Positions 55,746-64,000 of a stretch of DNA of 64,000 nt are shown here, one piece after another. The notes beneath the pieces were generated by a model. It saw nothing but the letters and a program-made list of their open reading frames with translations, did no database searches and was not told the DNA's origin. The translations under genes and the position numbers were made by a program. The stretch's first letter is position 1; every line of letters starts with the position of its first letter. The stretch comes from Trichobilharzia szidati (lineage: Eukaryota; Platyhelminthes; Trematoda; Strigeidida; Schistosomatidae), in the NCBI GenBank assembly GCA_944472155.2, contig OX235271.1:85263256-85327255 (forward strand), written 5' to 3'.

Positions 55746-55824
55746 CCCCTAATATTACTGACCTGACCTATCAGCATCCGTGCAACTACTGATATGCGGT
55801 ATACATGAGGATATACGAGCCAGG

Positions 55825-56205
55825 CTCGCGATTGACCTCCTGTAGGACTGTAGTGGATACTTTGATTGGACACTAGTAACTAGTGTGATGTGTCCAGTCC
55901 TTTCTTTGGTGCAGACTGAATTCTATAGGTGTAATCGAATCTCAGAAGGGACATGAGTTCCTTCAAGGTTGAAGATACGCCTTACTGACTAGCGAGTGCC
56001 AACTAGCACGAAACCTACGTCAGGTAGGGATTCCTGTCGATTGCCTCCAACTATCTAATATCAAATCAATGTGCACAGTGATGACGAGCTACCTAGAATG
56101 GTGACCACATAACAAACCTGACTGATAGAATTGAGTCTACACCAAACAAACCACCAGACACATCACACTAGTTATTGACTAGTGTCCAATCAAAGTATAC
56201 TGCAG
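55825..56205 (+). mobile_element. Cys-HH element with inverted tail ends
   Basis: A full hammerhead-like segment lies at 55976-56035. Stem I GCCTTAC pairs partly with GTAGGGA, stem II GTGC/GCAC is perfect around CAACTA, and GAAA is present. The core reads CTAGCGA, two changes. The tail ends with CACTAGTTATTGACTAGTGTCC. A reversed copy of the same tail (ACTTTGATTGGACACTAGTA) lies at 55859-55930, forming ~75-bp inverted ends. Confidence 0.75.
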
Positions 56206-56539
56206 TGTTATGCAGCGTCATCAGTGCATCATCACACTGACTCCTATTCGAGTTGACTATATCTTTAACAATATCTAATTACATCTCTATGAGCTATGTT
56301 ACTATTAGTAACTACTGTGAAGAGGATTGAAATGAAGTTTCTAGAGATTCGACTGAATTCAAAACTCATTTTATCATAGAACTAAAAAATCTGAGTCCAT
56401 GATAACATACTCAATTCCTAATTACACCTATTTAAGTTTTGTTTTTTCTCCTAGCGATAGATGCCACCCCCTTTCAAGTATTCTTCTAGATAATATCAAT
56501 TCGTAACAAAATCATTAAGAAATGCCCACCAATTCAGGC

Positions 56540-56665
56540 TCATTGGTAACGTCTATGATTGCAGCAGTGAGTGACGCGGGTTCTAATCTTAGAAAGGACA
56601 TGAGTTCCTTCGAGGCTGCAGATACGCCTTGCTAATGAGTACCGACTGCCTCCAACTATCTAATA
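56540..56665 (+). mobile_element. Cys-HH fragment with shortened hammerhead
   Basis: Head remnants (GTAACGTCTATGATTGCAGC, GCGGGTTCTAATCTTAG), then GATACGCCTTGCTAATGAGT joined directly to CTGCCTCCAACTATCTAATA. Stem II, GAAA and stem III are missing. Confidence 0.6.
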
Positions 56666-56669
56666 ACTT

Positions 56670-57570
56670 AAATATATTGTTAAAACTCTGTATCTGAAAG
56701 CATTTTACAATTAAATTCAGTGTTCTTGACTACTTCTTGGTAGCAATTATGCATTTGGTGGGTAACTGTGATTGTTTTGTAATTTAATACTGATGTACCG
56801 CTGAATATCTAAAAGTTGACAGAGGCAAATAATTCGGAAAACTGTAGTAAGATATTAAACGGTCGAGTGTGTGAGTTACTCCCATAACAAATATACATCC
56901 TTAACATTTCCGCCTGTATTGATAAGACAGAAGGCAGGCAGTCCATTACAACTAGAACAATTTGAACATGACCAAAAAAACATTTACACCTGTCTTTCTG
57001 CATGACTAATTCAATGTAGTTTGTATACTTATCAGTCTTATATCTCCCAATGTAATTTCAAAAGTATATATATCCGTGTATGTAGAGTATTCAGCTGACG
57101 AGTTCTACCGAAATTTGATGAATTCATTAAATCCTGCTTTATTAACTTTTATTGCTTGTTTTAAATTCGTATCGGGAAATAAATGTTTTCAATTCGTTTA
57201 AACCATCAGTGAAGTCCTACTTTTATCAAATAGGGATGTACCGGTAGTCAGGTATTTGTCTCGGATATCCAGCAAGCCAGCTAAGCAGCATTCTCGCTTC
57301 CTTAAGGGGTTAGGGTCAGAAAAAATCGACCCCTTAAATCGTACATTTTGACTTACCTCATGGTGGTCTGTAACAAGCAGTAATATCTTAATACTGTTGC
57401 AATTAGAAAAACTAATTTAAATAGACTGCGTGTGACTGACTTCAAGCAGTTATCTCCTGAGCCCTCTGGTAGCGCATGGTTTGGGCGACCGGAAAGTAAT
57501 AGGCGATAGCACACTTCCATGAGCAAACAAGTCTGACACTAGCGACGGGACTAAATACATATGTAAAACG
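56670..57570. other. No feature recognised
   Basis: AT-rich DNA without assignable coding sequence. AAGGGGTTAGGGTCAGAAAA stands out only as slightly GC-richer. Confidence 0.4.
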
Positions 57571-57579
57571 CAGTGGACT

Positions 57580-57800
57580 GAAGGAAGCTAGAATTCATGG
57601 GCCTTTGGATTCCGCTTTAATCACTGAGTGATAACTTGCGCTCCTCATTACCTGATGTCCTTGATTCAACCTGTGGTATGCTCATTTGTGTGTACTACTG
57701 AATGGTCCCAAACTATGACGAAACAGTACTGTCCAATACTCCTTGGTTTTCAATGATTATGCAACTGATTTCGGTTTACGATGGAATCTAAGTTAAAATC
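57580..57800 (+). mobile_element. Thr-HH relic
   Basis: 5' phrase GGAAGCTAGAATTCATGGGC, weak head (GATTCAACCTGTGG) and hammerhead-like segment 57693-57752 (TACTACTGAATGGTCCC, then CTATGACGAAACAGTACTGTCC). GAAA, CUGAA and GTC are present but stem II is damaged. The 3' side follows (CAATGATTATGCAACTGATT). Confidence 0.6.
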
Positions 57801-58204
57801 ATTCAAATTTTTATAAATCAACACTTAAAATCCCTTTTTTCCCATTTTTTTCTCTGTCTTCTCACTCTTCAGCCTTACCTATTCTCTAAACTTCCTGAAA
57901 TTTCTATTTCCCAAATGCATATAAATTAATGATTAATTGAAGTAGAAATCGTTATGTTTTTTGAATTTATAATTCTCTGGATTTTGGATTTCCTAAATTC
58001 ACACAATTTCCTGTTTAGTATAAAATGAATGTAATTTCAGGTAGTCTTCAAATGATAAAAACCTGTTAAGTTGGATCTTTCTCTCTTCATAAAATTAATC
58101 AAGAGAATTGCATGTGGGAAGAGAACGCTTCGCAGATGAAATGTATACTGATGAATTCTAGCCCTCACAAGACGACAATATCATGATGCATAGGAATGCA
58201 CTGA

Positions 58205-58410
58205 ATGACGGTGGTTTAGCGATGAAGTGTTCACTGACCACTCACGCGATCTCAGTTACCTCCCGATGCACTCTTAAACCTCGCTTAGTCAGTAGTAAAC
58301 CTGACAGAGGGAGTCACTGTGTATGAGAAAAACAATACTGCCGTTTCTAAAACCTCAAAACTCAATATTAATAGCGTATGTTCCATTAGGAACGCGAAGG
58401 GATGAAGGAA
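58205..58410 (+). mobile_element. SINE-B relic
   Basis: Head remnant (GACGGTGGTTTAGCGATGAA, CACTCACGCGATCTCAGTTA), body phrases (ACTCTTAAACCTCGCTTAGT, CAGTAGTAAACCTGACAGAG), and tail GTATGTTCCATTAGGAACGC then GAAGGGATGAAGG. More diverged than the 13.6 and 24.6 kb copies. Confidence 0.6.
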
Positions 58411-58804
58411 ACTGAATGACTAGTTGGTTTTGTATCACCAAAATCCCAAAAAGTGGATGGAAATCAGCTTCATACTTTATTAAAACTAGGGCATTACAAT
58501 CACTCAATCAACAGTACATGCCTGATATTAATGGCGCGTGTAACTCCCTTTTCTGCTTGATTACTAATTTGACATAAGCAGTATGCATATTTAGACTTTA
58601 TCTGATGATTTGAACAGATTCAGTTCTGTGAGCTGCTGAGTATAACCGGATACACCAGTGATAAGATCGGCACCAAGAGGATGTGAAACAGTAGTCTATT
58701 ATTCAGGTCACTGTGATTTGCTTTATAGTATTTAAAGCATAATAACATAATACAGTTAATGTATAAAGATTACAGATCAAAAATATTTTTCAGAAATATC
58801 TACA

Positions 58805-59400
58805 GAATAAAGTTACCTGCAGTTCTAGTGAGAAGTGATGACCAGTTTGATTCCATTATGGTTAAATTTTGTTTTGATAAAGTCTCACAGTGTTATACAG
58901 TAATGTTTACTGATGACGTTTCGAGCACAATTTATTGCTCATAATCATATCAAAGTATGATATGATTAGATATGATTATGAGCAATAAATTGTGCTCGAA
59001 ACGTCATCAGTAAACATTACTGTATAACACTGTGAGACTTTATCAAAACAAAATTTAACTATAATGGAATTACACTGTACCACAGTGCACAAGTTTTATT
59101 CTTATATCGATGACCAGTCTGGCCTACTAAGTTGGATGTAGGGGAGAATATTCGCTGATGACACTGATTAGCAGTCACGCTATATATCACTGAAGTTAAA
59201 ACTGATTGGCCATCAGATTCTGTTCCAGTGGCTGAGTCTTCAACGGGCTCATCTTGTAGCCAGGAGAACCTGGATTCTATCCCTGATGGGATGAAGACTA
59301 CATACGGGAAAAAAGTCCCAGACAAAGACGAAACAGGTACCCAGTACTTTAGTGCTGATTTTTCGTGATTCTTCAACTCAACGTAGTTCGCAATAACTTG
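58805..59400 (+). mobile_element. Thr-HH unit split by a fold-back insertion
   Basis: 5' region to GTGATGACCAGT (58846), interrupted, then resuming at 59109 with GATGACCAGTCTGGCC. Head 59225-59295 (TCCAGTGGCTGAGTC; CTTGTAGCC) and hammerhead-like 59295-59352 (AAAAAGTCCCAGACAAAGAC, GAAACAGGTACCCAGTAC) follow. The catalytic box is destroyed. Confidence 0.75.
58837..59118. mobile_element. Fold-back insertion of PLE 3' ends with 10-bp TSD
   Basis: Two 102-bp arms (58850-58951 and 58969-59070) are almost perfect reverse complements around a 17-bp spacer. Each arm is the PLE 3' end seen at 52.9-53.0 kb (ATGATTATGAGCAATAAATT, GTGCTCGAAACGTCATCAG). GATGACCAGT is duplicated at 58837-58846 and 59109-59118. 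The near identity of the arms suggests a recent or simultaneous origin. Confidence 0.9.
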
Positions 59401-59744
59401 AATTATAATGTTTAATTAGTATCCACAATAGCTTTAAAACCTTTGCGTGATGACAGAATTTTTCAGCTTGTGAAATTGTATCTTTCAAAGAGTCTGTCAT
59501 TTTGACTTACTAATATGAAGTCATAGTTTATCCTGATGTATGATTACGACTAGTATAGTAGAGTAGAAAATTGGAGGTGCACAAGTTAATAAGGCTATTT
59601 CTCTAAAATTTTCACTAAAACACTATAGTGAATATTTAAAAAGTTATCTGTCGATAGTTTTTTGGCTTTCATACAAGACTAACGGTATGTAGCACATGGC
59701 TAGGCTATTTAAATGCATAACATTTGGAATAAACAGAAGGACTT

Positions 59745-59935
59745 AAATGTAACCTTGTAACCGGAAGGTCCTGAGTTCGAGCCCCAGCCGGTGCGTACTG
59801 ATGAGGAGTCCCAAATCAGGGCAAAACAGCTGTTCAGTACTCCCAGGTTTTCCAATGGTTCTATAACTAACGTCAGCTCATGATGAAATCCTCCAGTCAA
59901 ATTCCTGCAAACCAAAACTTGAAGACTTAAATGTG
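59745..59935 (+). mobile_element. Thr-HH, head to 3' end
   Basis: Half head (CTTGTAACCGGAAGGTCCTG, B box GAGTTCGAGCCCC). The hammerhead-like 59793-59848 has TACTGATGAGGAGTCCCAAA, but GAAA is AAAA (GGGCAAAACAG). Stem I strands GTACTG and CAGTAC persist. Ends at GCAAACCAAAACTTG. Confidence 0.7.
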
Positions 59936-59939
59936 TTAG

Positions 59940-60100
59940 ACTTTTGGAGGCAACTGACTAGAAGACTTAGACTGAAGTTTTGCGCTCCTTGAAATTCGCC
60001 TATAAAAGCTTATCTGATACCTGTGAAGAACTCATATCCGCTGTGAGGTTTGAACCTGCGTCAGAGACGCTACCTTGTGAAGGTGAGCCAGTAACTCATC
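59940..60100 (-). mobile_element. Cys-HH head and hammerhead remnant
   Basis: Minus strand: B-box region CAGGTTCAAACCTCACAGC (complement near 60040-60058), GATATGAGTTCTTCACAGG, and the first stem I strand. The ribozyme part (59950-60010) is badly decayed. The head's A-box half runs into the next Thr-HH element. Confidence 0.5.
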
Positions 60101-60104
60101 GAAG

Positions 60105-60390
60105 AATGTATTGCGAAGTAGTCGTGCTAGGTCATGAATTGGCAGAAGTTGGAATTTATGGAATGGCCATTGAATAAGGTCCCAGTGGCTTATTGGTCTG
60201 CAATCTAGCTCTCCTCGTAACCAGAAGGTCATGGGTTCGATCGCCGGTCGGTGGATGCGCATTGCTGAAGAGTCTCAAACTTGGCTGGTGAAACAGCTGT
60301 CCAGAACTTCCAACGGTTCTCTAACTGATGTCAGCTCATGATGAAATCCTCCAACCAATCAAATAAAATCCCTACAAACCAATACTTGAG
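60105..60390 (+). mobile_element. Thr-HH unit with conserved core boxes
   Basis: 5' region (TGGCAGAAGTTGGAATTTAT), head 60178-60252 (CCCAGTGGCTTATTGGTCTG; GGGTTCGATCGCC), then CTGAAGA (60265-60271), GAAA (60290-60293), CAGCTG and GTC (60299-60301). Stem I is weakened (GCATTG with CAGAAC) and stem II (GTCTCAAACTTGGCTGGT) pairs poorly. Ends in AAATCCCTACAAACCAATAC. Confidence 0.75.
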
Positions 60391-61421
60391 AACCTTGTGA
60401 ACTATTAGGGCTTACAACTGATTTCCAGTAGAACTGTAATAGACACATTGACTGACTAAACCCTAATGATCAGTCAGTGTAAACTTCAATGTATATGAAA
60501 AAGGGAAATGTGCTCGGTCTCTGCTGAGCAGTTCAAATCCTAGGAGAAACATTTCAATAGTATTAACAGAGACGGATCATTTCGATCCAGTATAATTTCA
60601 GTTATTAACAGCTGACACCTTTTGCATAACTAGTGGATCCCAAAGTTCAGTAGCCTACTGAACAATACCTGGGAGTTTAAAACGATGACTTCCGGTTCAG
60701 TTATCCATCGGAAAGTCATCGTCCAATGAGAATGTGAATTGATCCGACTTACAGGTACCAAATACGATGAAAGACGCCTCATCGATTCCATTGTTAGTCA
60801 TCATCTCATCTAAGTAATACCATACTACTGGTAATTAAGCTGTACGTGTACACGCAAGTCAGTTACTGAGTCATATTACATTTATTAAATAACAAGTCAC
60901 GTTATCGGTTCAGTAACGTGTGTCTGATTTTTTCAGCATAAGTAAGCTCATGGAAGATATGTAATTAAGGTCAAAGTTGTGTGAACGTGAGTGGAAAATC
61001 ATACGATAGAATAAATCAGGTGATTCTAAGTTCGAAAGGTAACATATGTAATTAGAACATGTGATGTGGTCACATAAACCGAAAAACGTCATCTCAGGTG
61101 TTTACAAAACAAGTATAATAAAGTAATTCCACGGTATTATTATTATCATAATTTTGGTTTTTGTTTTTCTTGCCGATTGACTGATATTAGATCGGAAATG
61201 TTCAGTCTCAGTTAATATGTTGGCTCCTAGCATGGAGGCTTCAACAATGCCATAAGGTTTACATGTTGTTGTTTGATTACTGATGGGTTCTAGTGGAATT
61301 CAGAGTTCCCATTTCATCCTATCTGAGACACTTTAGTCGGATGTATTTGTATCTTCAGTGGGTGATGGTGTTCTCACTCAAACTCGAATCTACTACTCAT
61401 TGTTTCTAGTGTCAAAGAAGG

Positions 61422-61470
61422 TGATCCAACTGACGAGTACCACATAGGATGAAATCCTAGATTTCAATAC
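61422..61470 (+). ncRNA. Hammerhead-like motif, core boxes intact
   Basis: CTGACGA (61430-61436), stem II GTACCACATAGGAT with mismatches, GAAA (61451-61454), and stem III ATCCTAGAT. The cleavage site would be ATT or TTC rather than GTC. The prefix GTGATCCAA differs from the ATCCAG copies. Confidence 0.45.
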
Positions 61471-61804
61471 ATGTAACATTTGGTCGCGTTGCTGACATTT
61501 TATCCCCGACAGTTCATTACATATTGTCACCATTCCTAGATCCATCACATTAATATATAAAGTTAACTGTGTTTCTCTCAGTTATCACAGTCTTATTTTC
61601 TCAAAAACGTTCACTGAAATAAATTTATATAAATATATCTAGATTGAATTAATTGGACCTCACACATATTATCAATCAGACTCACTTTCAAAATTAGACT
61701 GCTTCAATTTCTAATTAACTCTGTATTTCGTATCAAATTACGTCAATGTATAATTTATCATTCTCTCTATGTACATATATTGTGTTAGTTGTAAAATGAT
61801 TGAA

Positions 61805-62105
61805 GGTAATTGACAGGGAGTTTTGGATCTAAGATGTCTCTTCAATCTCGAAGGAACTCATTTCCATTACCGGAAAGATTCGAACATAAGTCACCCAGTA
61901 CTGCAGTCAGAGATGTTACCACTGAAATCCCCACCAATTGCTTGCATCCATCTAATTACAGCGATTCATTCAGAGTACAGTGTGATGGTGTGTCACCTAG
62001 AATGGTAGTCACATTGCAAACATGACTGATAGAATTCAGTCTGAACGCCAAGGACAAGACGCATGTTATTAGTTAATGCTGCATGGTGTCTAATCAAAAC
62101 ATATT
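61805..62105 (+). mobile_element. Cys-HH composite (reversed ribozyme part plus sense tail)
   Basis: A left part resembling the family's reversed ribozyme/leader side (GGAACTCATTTCCATTACCG, ATTCGAACATAAGTCACCC) is followed by the sense tail (CTTGCATCCATCTAATTACA, GACTGATAGAATTCAGTCTG). The ends pair only loosely. Confidence 0.55.
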
Positions 62106-62744
62106 GTGTGTTCGCTAATGAAAACAATCAGAATACCATCCCTCACTGGGAATACAAGTTGATTTAGCTGACAAATTTCAAGAAGGACGAAACATGAACC
62201 ATCGATTCTACTGTTAACCATCATCAAACAAATAATGCTATAGTCCTTCTCTAAATCAATTAAAATACTAATAAAACTGCATGCAGGTGTAAGTCAGTTA
62301 CAGAGTCTCATGTTGTAATCATCATACAACAAGTCTCGCCATCTTTCATACAGTAATCGGATGACTGAGGTGTATCTCATTATCATATATGATGTAGCCG
62401 ACATATTAATTAAGGTCAAGGTCATGTGCACGTGAGTAACAAGTCATACATTCATACGACAATTAAATGAGGTGATTTTAAGTTGAAGAGGCCACATTTA
62501 TAATTAGAACATGCAGTATAATCACATAAATAGAAAAACGTCATTTCACGTGTTGACCAGACAAATACAAAGTACCAATCCGGTGAAATTATTGATATAA
62601 TTTTGATTTTTTTTGATTTATACATTGGAGCGGAAATGTTCAATCTCTGTTGACATATCGGTCCACAGTACGGACGCTTCTAAGAAGTCTGAGGATTAAC
62701 ATGATGTTATTTGTTGCACATGGCGACTGGCAGCAAAATCCAAG

Positions 62745-62795
62745 ATGTGATTTTCATCCTGTTTAGGGTTCATCAGTTGAACGTACAGGCATTTC
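62745..62795 (-). ncRNA. Hammerhead-like motif, core boxes intact
   Basis: Minus strand: TTCAACTGATGA (CTGATGA complement of 62770-62776), stem II ACCCTAAACAGGAT (three pairs), then GAAA (62752-62755) and AATC. The TTCAA prefix matches the 7.2 kb motif. The downstream cleavage triplet is not clear. Confidence 0.45.
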
Positions 62796-62984
62796 GACTG
62801 AATGATAGTGTTCTCTCGGGAGACTCGAACCCCAACACTCACTATTTCGAACACCATAGAACATGATCTGATTTATGGGCCACAAACTGGATGAAATGAT
62901 TCCACTGGTAACCACCATCCATCATATATTAATTGTGAAGTGTCGTTTCGCAGAACATTTAGAAGAATATGCATGTACATTTTG

Positions 62985-63345
62985 TTGGCATGGTTGAAGG
63001 CACTCAGCAGGAAGTTTCGGATCTGAGTCTAGTACTTGTTAGCACTCGCCAATCAGTGAGACTCCACTTCAATCGTCAAGGAACTCATATCCATCCCCGT
63101 CAAGGATCGAACTCGGATCAACCAGTTCTCCAGTCACAGACGTTACCACTGAGCTTCATGCTGATTGCCTACAACCATCTAATTACAGAAAATCATTCAG
63201 TGTACTCTGTGATGGAGAGCCATCTAGCATGCTGGTCACATTGCAAACATGACTGATAGAATTCAGTCTACACGCCAACACCAAGGAATAGACGCGTGAC
63301 ATCAATTAATGCTGTCTACTGTCTAATCAAAACATATCGTGTGTT
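62985..63345 (+). mobile_element. Cys-HH composite, second copy
   Basis: The left side carries the reversed ribozyme segment (GTTAGCACTCGCCAATCAGT at about 63028-63047) and head region (GGATCGAACTCGGATC). The right side carries the sense tail (CTGATTGCCTACAACCATCT, GACTGATAGAATTCAGTCTA). It is the counterpart of 61.8 kb in the tandem duplication. Confidence 0.6.
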
Positions 63346-63772
63346 CACTGATGAAAACAACAACGAATCATCTGGGATGTTTACTATTTGTCTATTAAAA
63401 CATATTTATGGCTGTAACACAATTTGTTGACATGGCTGCCTTCCAATGTCTGTCTCACAATATTATTTATCAACGTTTATCTATTAGGGAGACAGACGAC
63501 ATCGCCATCATCATCGCTATCATCATGATGAAGCTTGAAATGTCTGTTCTCATTACAACTCATTTCAATGAAATTAGGTGTTATGTTTAATTTTATTTGT
63601 TTATCTATCTATTTGTTCATTCATTTGTTTATTCACACATTGTTTATTCAACAAATTATGTTTTGTTTTGAATTTTCGATTTTGTCATTGTTATCTGTCT
63701 CATCCTTATCAGATGTCTGTCCATATTTTCTTTCTCTAATTTGCACTTTTATGTTTAATAACGAAATGCTTT

Positions 63773-64000
63773 TAATTAGAGAACTACTGAAGGCAACACG
63801 GAGTGCTGAACAACAATGTTTCGTCTTAATTTGTGCCTCATCTGCACTACATACCCATGGTGTCAATGTCAGGATAGTAAAACTCAGGATCTTCAGATTA
63901 CAAAGTGAGCTGACTGATCATTCAGACACTGTGATGGAATCCAATGGCTTATGAATACTAATATGTGACATGAACGGTGACTGCCAGCTGATGTTATCGA
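63773..64000 (-). mobile_element. Thr-HH element, cut by the window end
   Basis: Complement of the 3' side (TAGAGAACTACTGAAGGCAA), hammerhead-like remnant (AACAATGTTTCGTCTTAATT then TGTGCCTCATCTG; CAGATGAGG and GAAAC on the minus strand) and head (GGATCTTCAGATTACAAAGT). The 5' region runs off the window. Confidence 0.6.

Larger units (their letters stand above)
60715..63370 (+). repeat. Degenerate tandem duplication, unit about 1.2-1.45 kb
   Basis: Matching blocks occur in the same order in both halves. ATTAAGGTCAAAG (60964) matches ATTAAGGTCAAGG (62407). TAATTAGAACATGTGATG matches TAATTAGAACATGCAGTA. AACGTCATCTCAGGTGT matches AACGTCATTTCACGTGT. CGGAAATGTTCAGTCTC matches CGGAAATGTTCAATCTC. 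CATCTAATTACAG (61948) matches 63175. Offsets fall from about 1443 to 1227, showing indels. Each half ends with a Cys-HH-related element and contains a hammerhead-like motif. Confidence 0.8.

Noticed and set aside
63535..63954. 139-codon plus-strand frame near the window end
   Set aside because: Low-complexity hydrophobic start, and its second half overlaps a Thr-HH copy on the other strand. No domain is visible.

Overview
The window is AT-rich, intron/intergenic-like DNA of a trematode, most likely a schistosome (Schistosoma or a close relative). This is inferred from three things: short repeats carrying Sm-alpha-type hammerhead ribozyme motifs, RTE-type LINE relics with a tail encoding a W-R-x-x-V-x-A-L-C-like C-terminus, and many Penelope-like element (PLE) relics with GIY-YIG endonuclease domains. 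I see no convincing host protein-coding gene. Every long open frame I can explain belongs to a retroelement or is its antisense shadow; the rest lack any recognisable domain.

Family labels used below. (1) RTE LINE: AP-endonuclease/reverse-transcriptase element, mostly 5'-truncated, with a conserved 3' tail and (ATA)n/(ATT)n run. (2) PLE: RT plus GIY-YIG relics of at least four lineages. (3) SINE-A: tRNA-like head with a 7-bp acceptor stem and a body ending in a conserved hairpin. (4) SINE-B: similar head, body resembling the RTE 5' leader and a 3' tail shared with RTE. (5) Thr-HH: about 25 copies of a ~380-bp unit whose head resembles tRNA-Thr(TGT) and whose next segment is a hammerhead-like fold. 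(6) Cys-HH: head resembling tRNA-Cys(GCA), a different hammerhead-like segment and a long tail. (7) Sm-alpha-like hammerheads in other repeats.

Layout. 0-12 kb: LINE fragments with nested SINE-A, Cys-HH and Thr-HH copies. 12-25 kb: Thr-HH copies, including a tandem dimer at 16 kb, three SINE-B insertions with clear target-site duplications (TSDs), and a PLE with an open GIY-YIG frame at 19 kb. 25-29 kb: an internally deleted RTE with complete ends and a 15-bp TSD, then the longest RTE reverse-transcriptase relic. 29-43 kb: Thr-HH copies, PLE relics at 35-36 and 41-42 kb, and a fold-back insertion at 38 kb. 43-54 kb: PLE-rich, with an RTE inserted inside a PLE and a 640-bp fold-back insertion. 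54-64 kb: old LINE, Cys-HH and Thr-HH copies, a third fold-back insertion and a degenerate ~1.2-1.45 kb tandem duplication.

How the parts work together (inference): the RTE supplies tail-recognising reverse transcription for SINE-B. PLEs probably made the fold-back insertions. The tRNA-headed hammerhead units look like retrozyme-type non-autonomous elements: pol III-like boxes for transcription, a ribozyme to cut multimeric RNA, and tandem dimers in the DNA. Several hammerhead cores keep all conserved nucleotides and could be tested; most are decayed.
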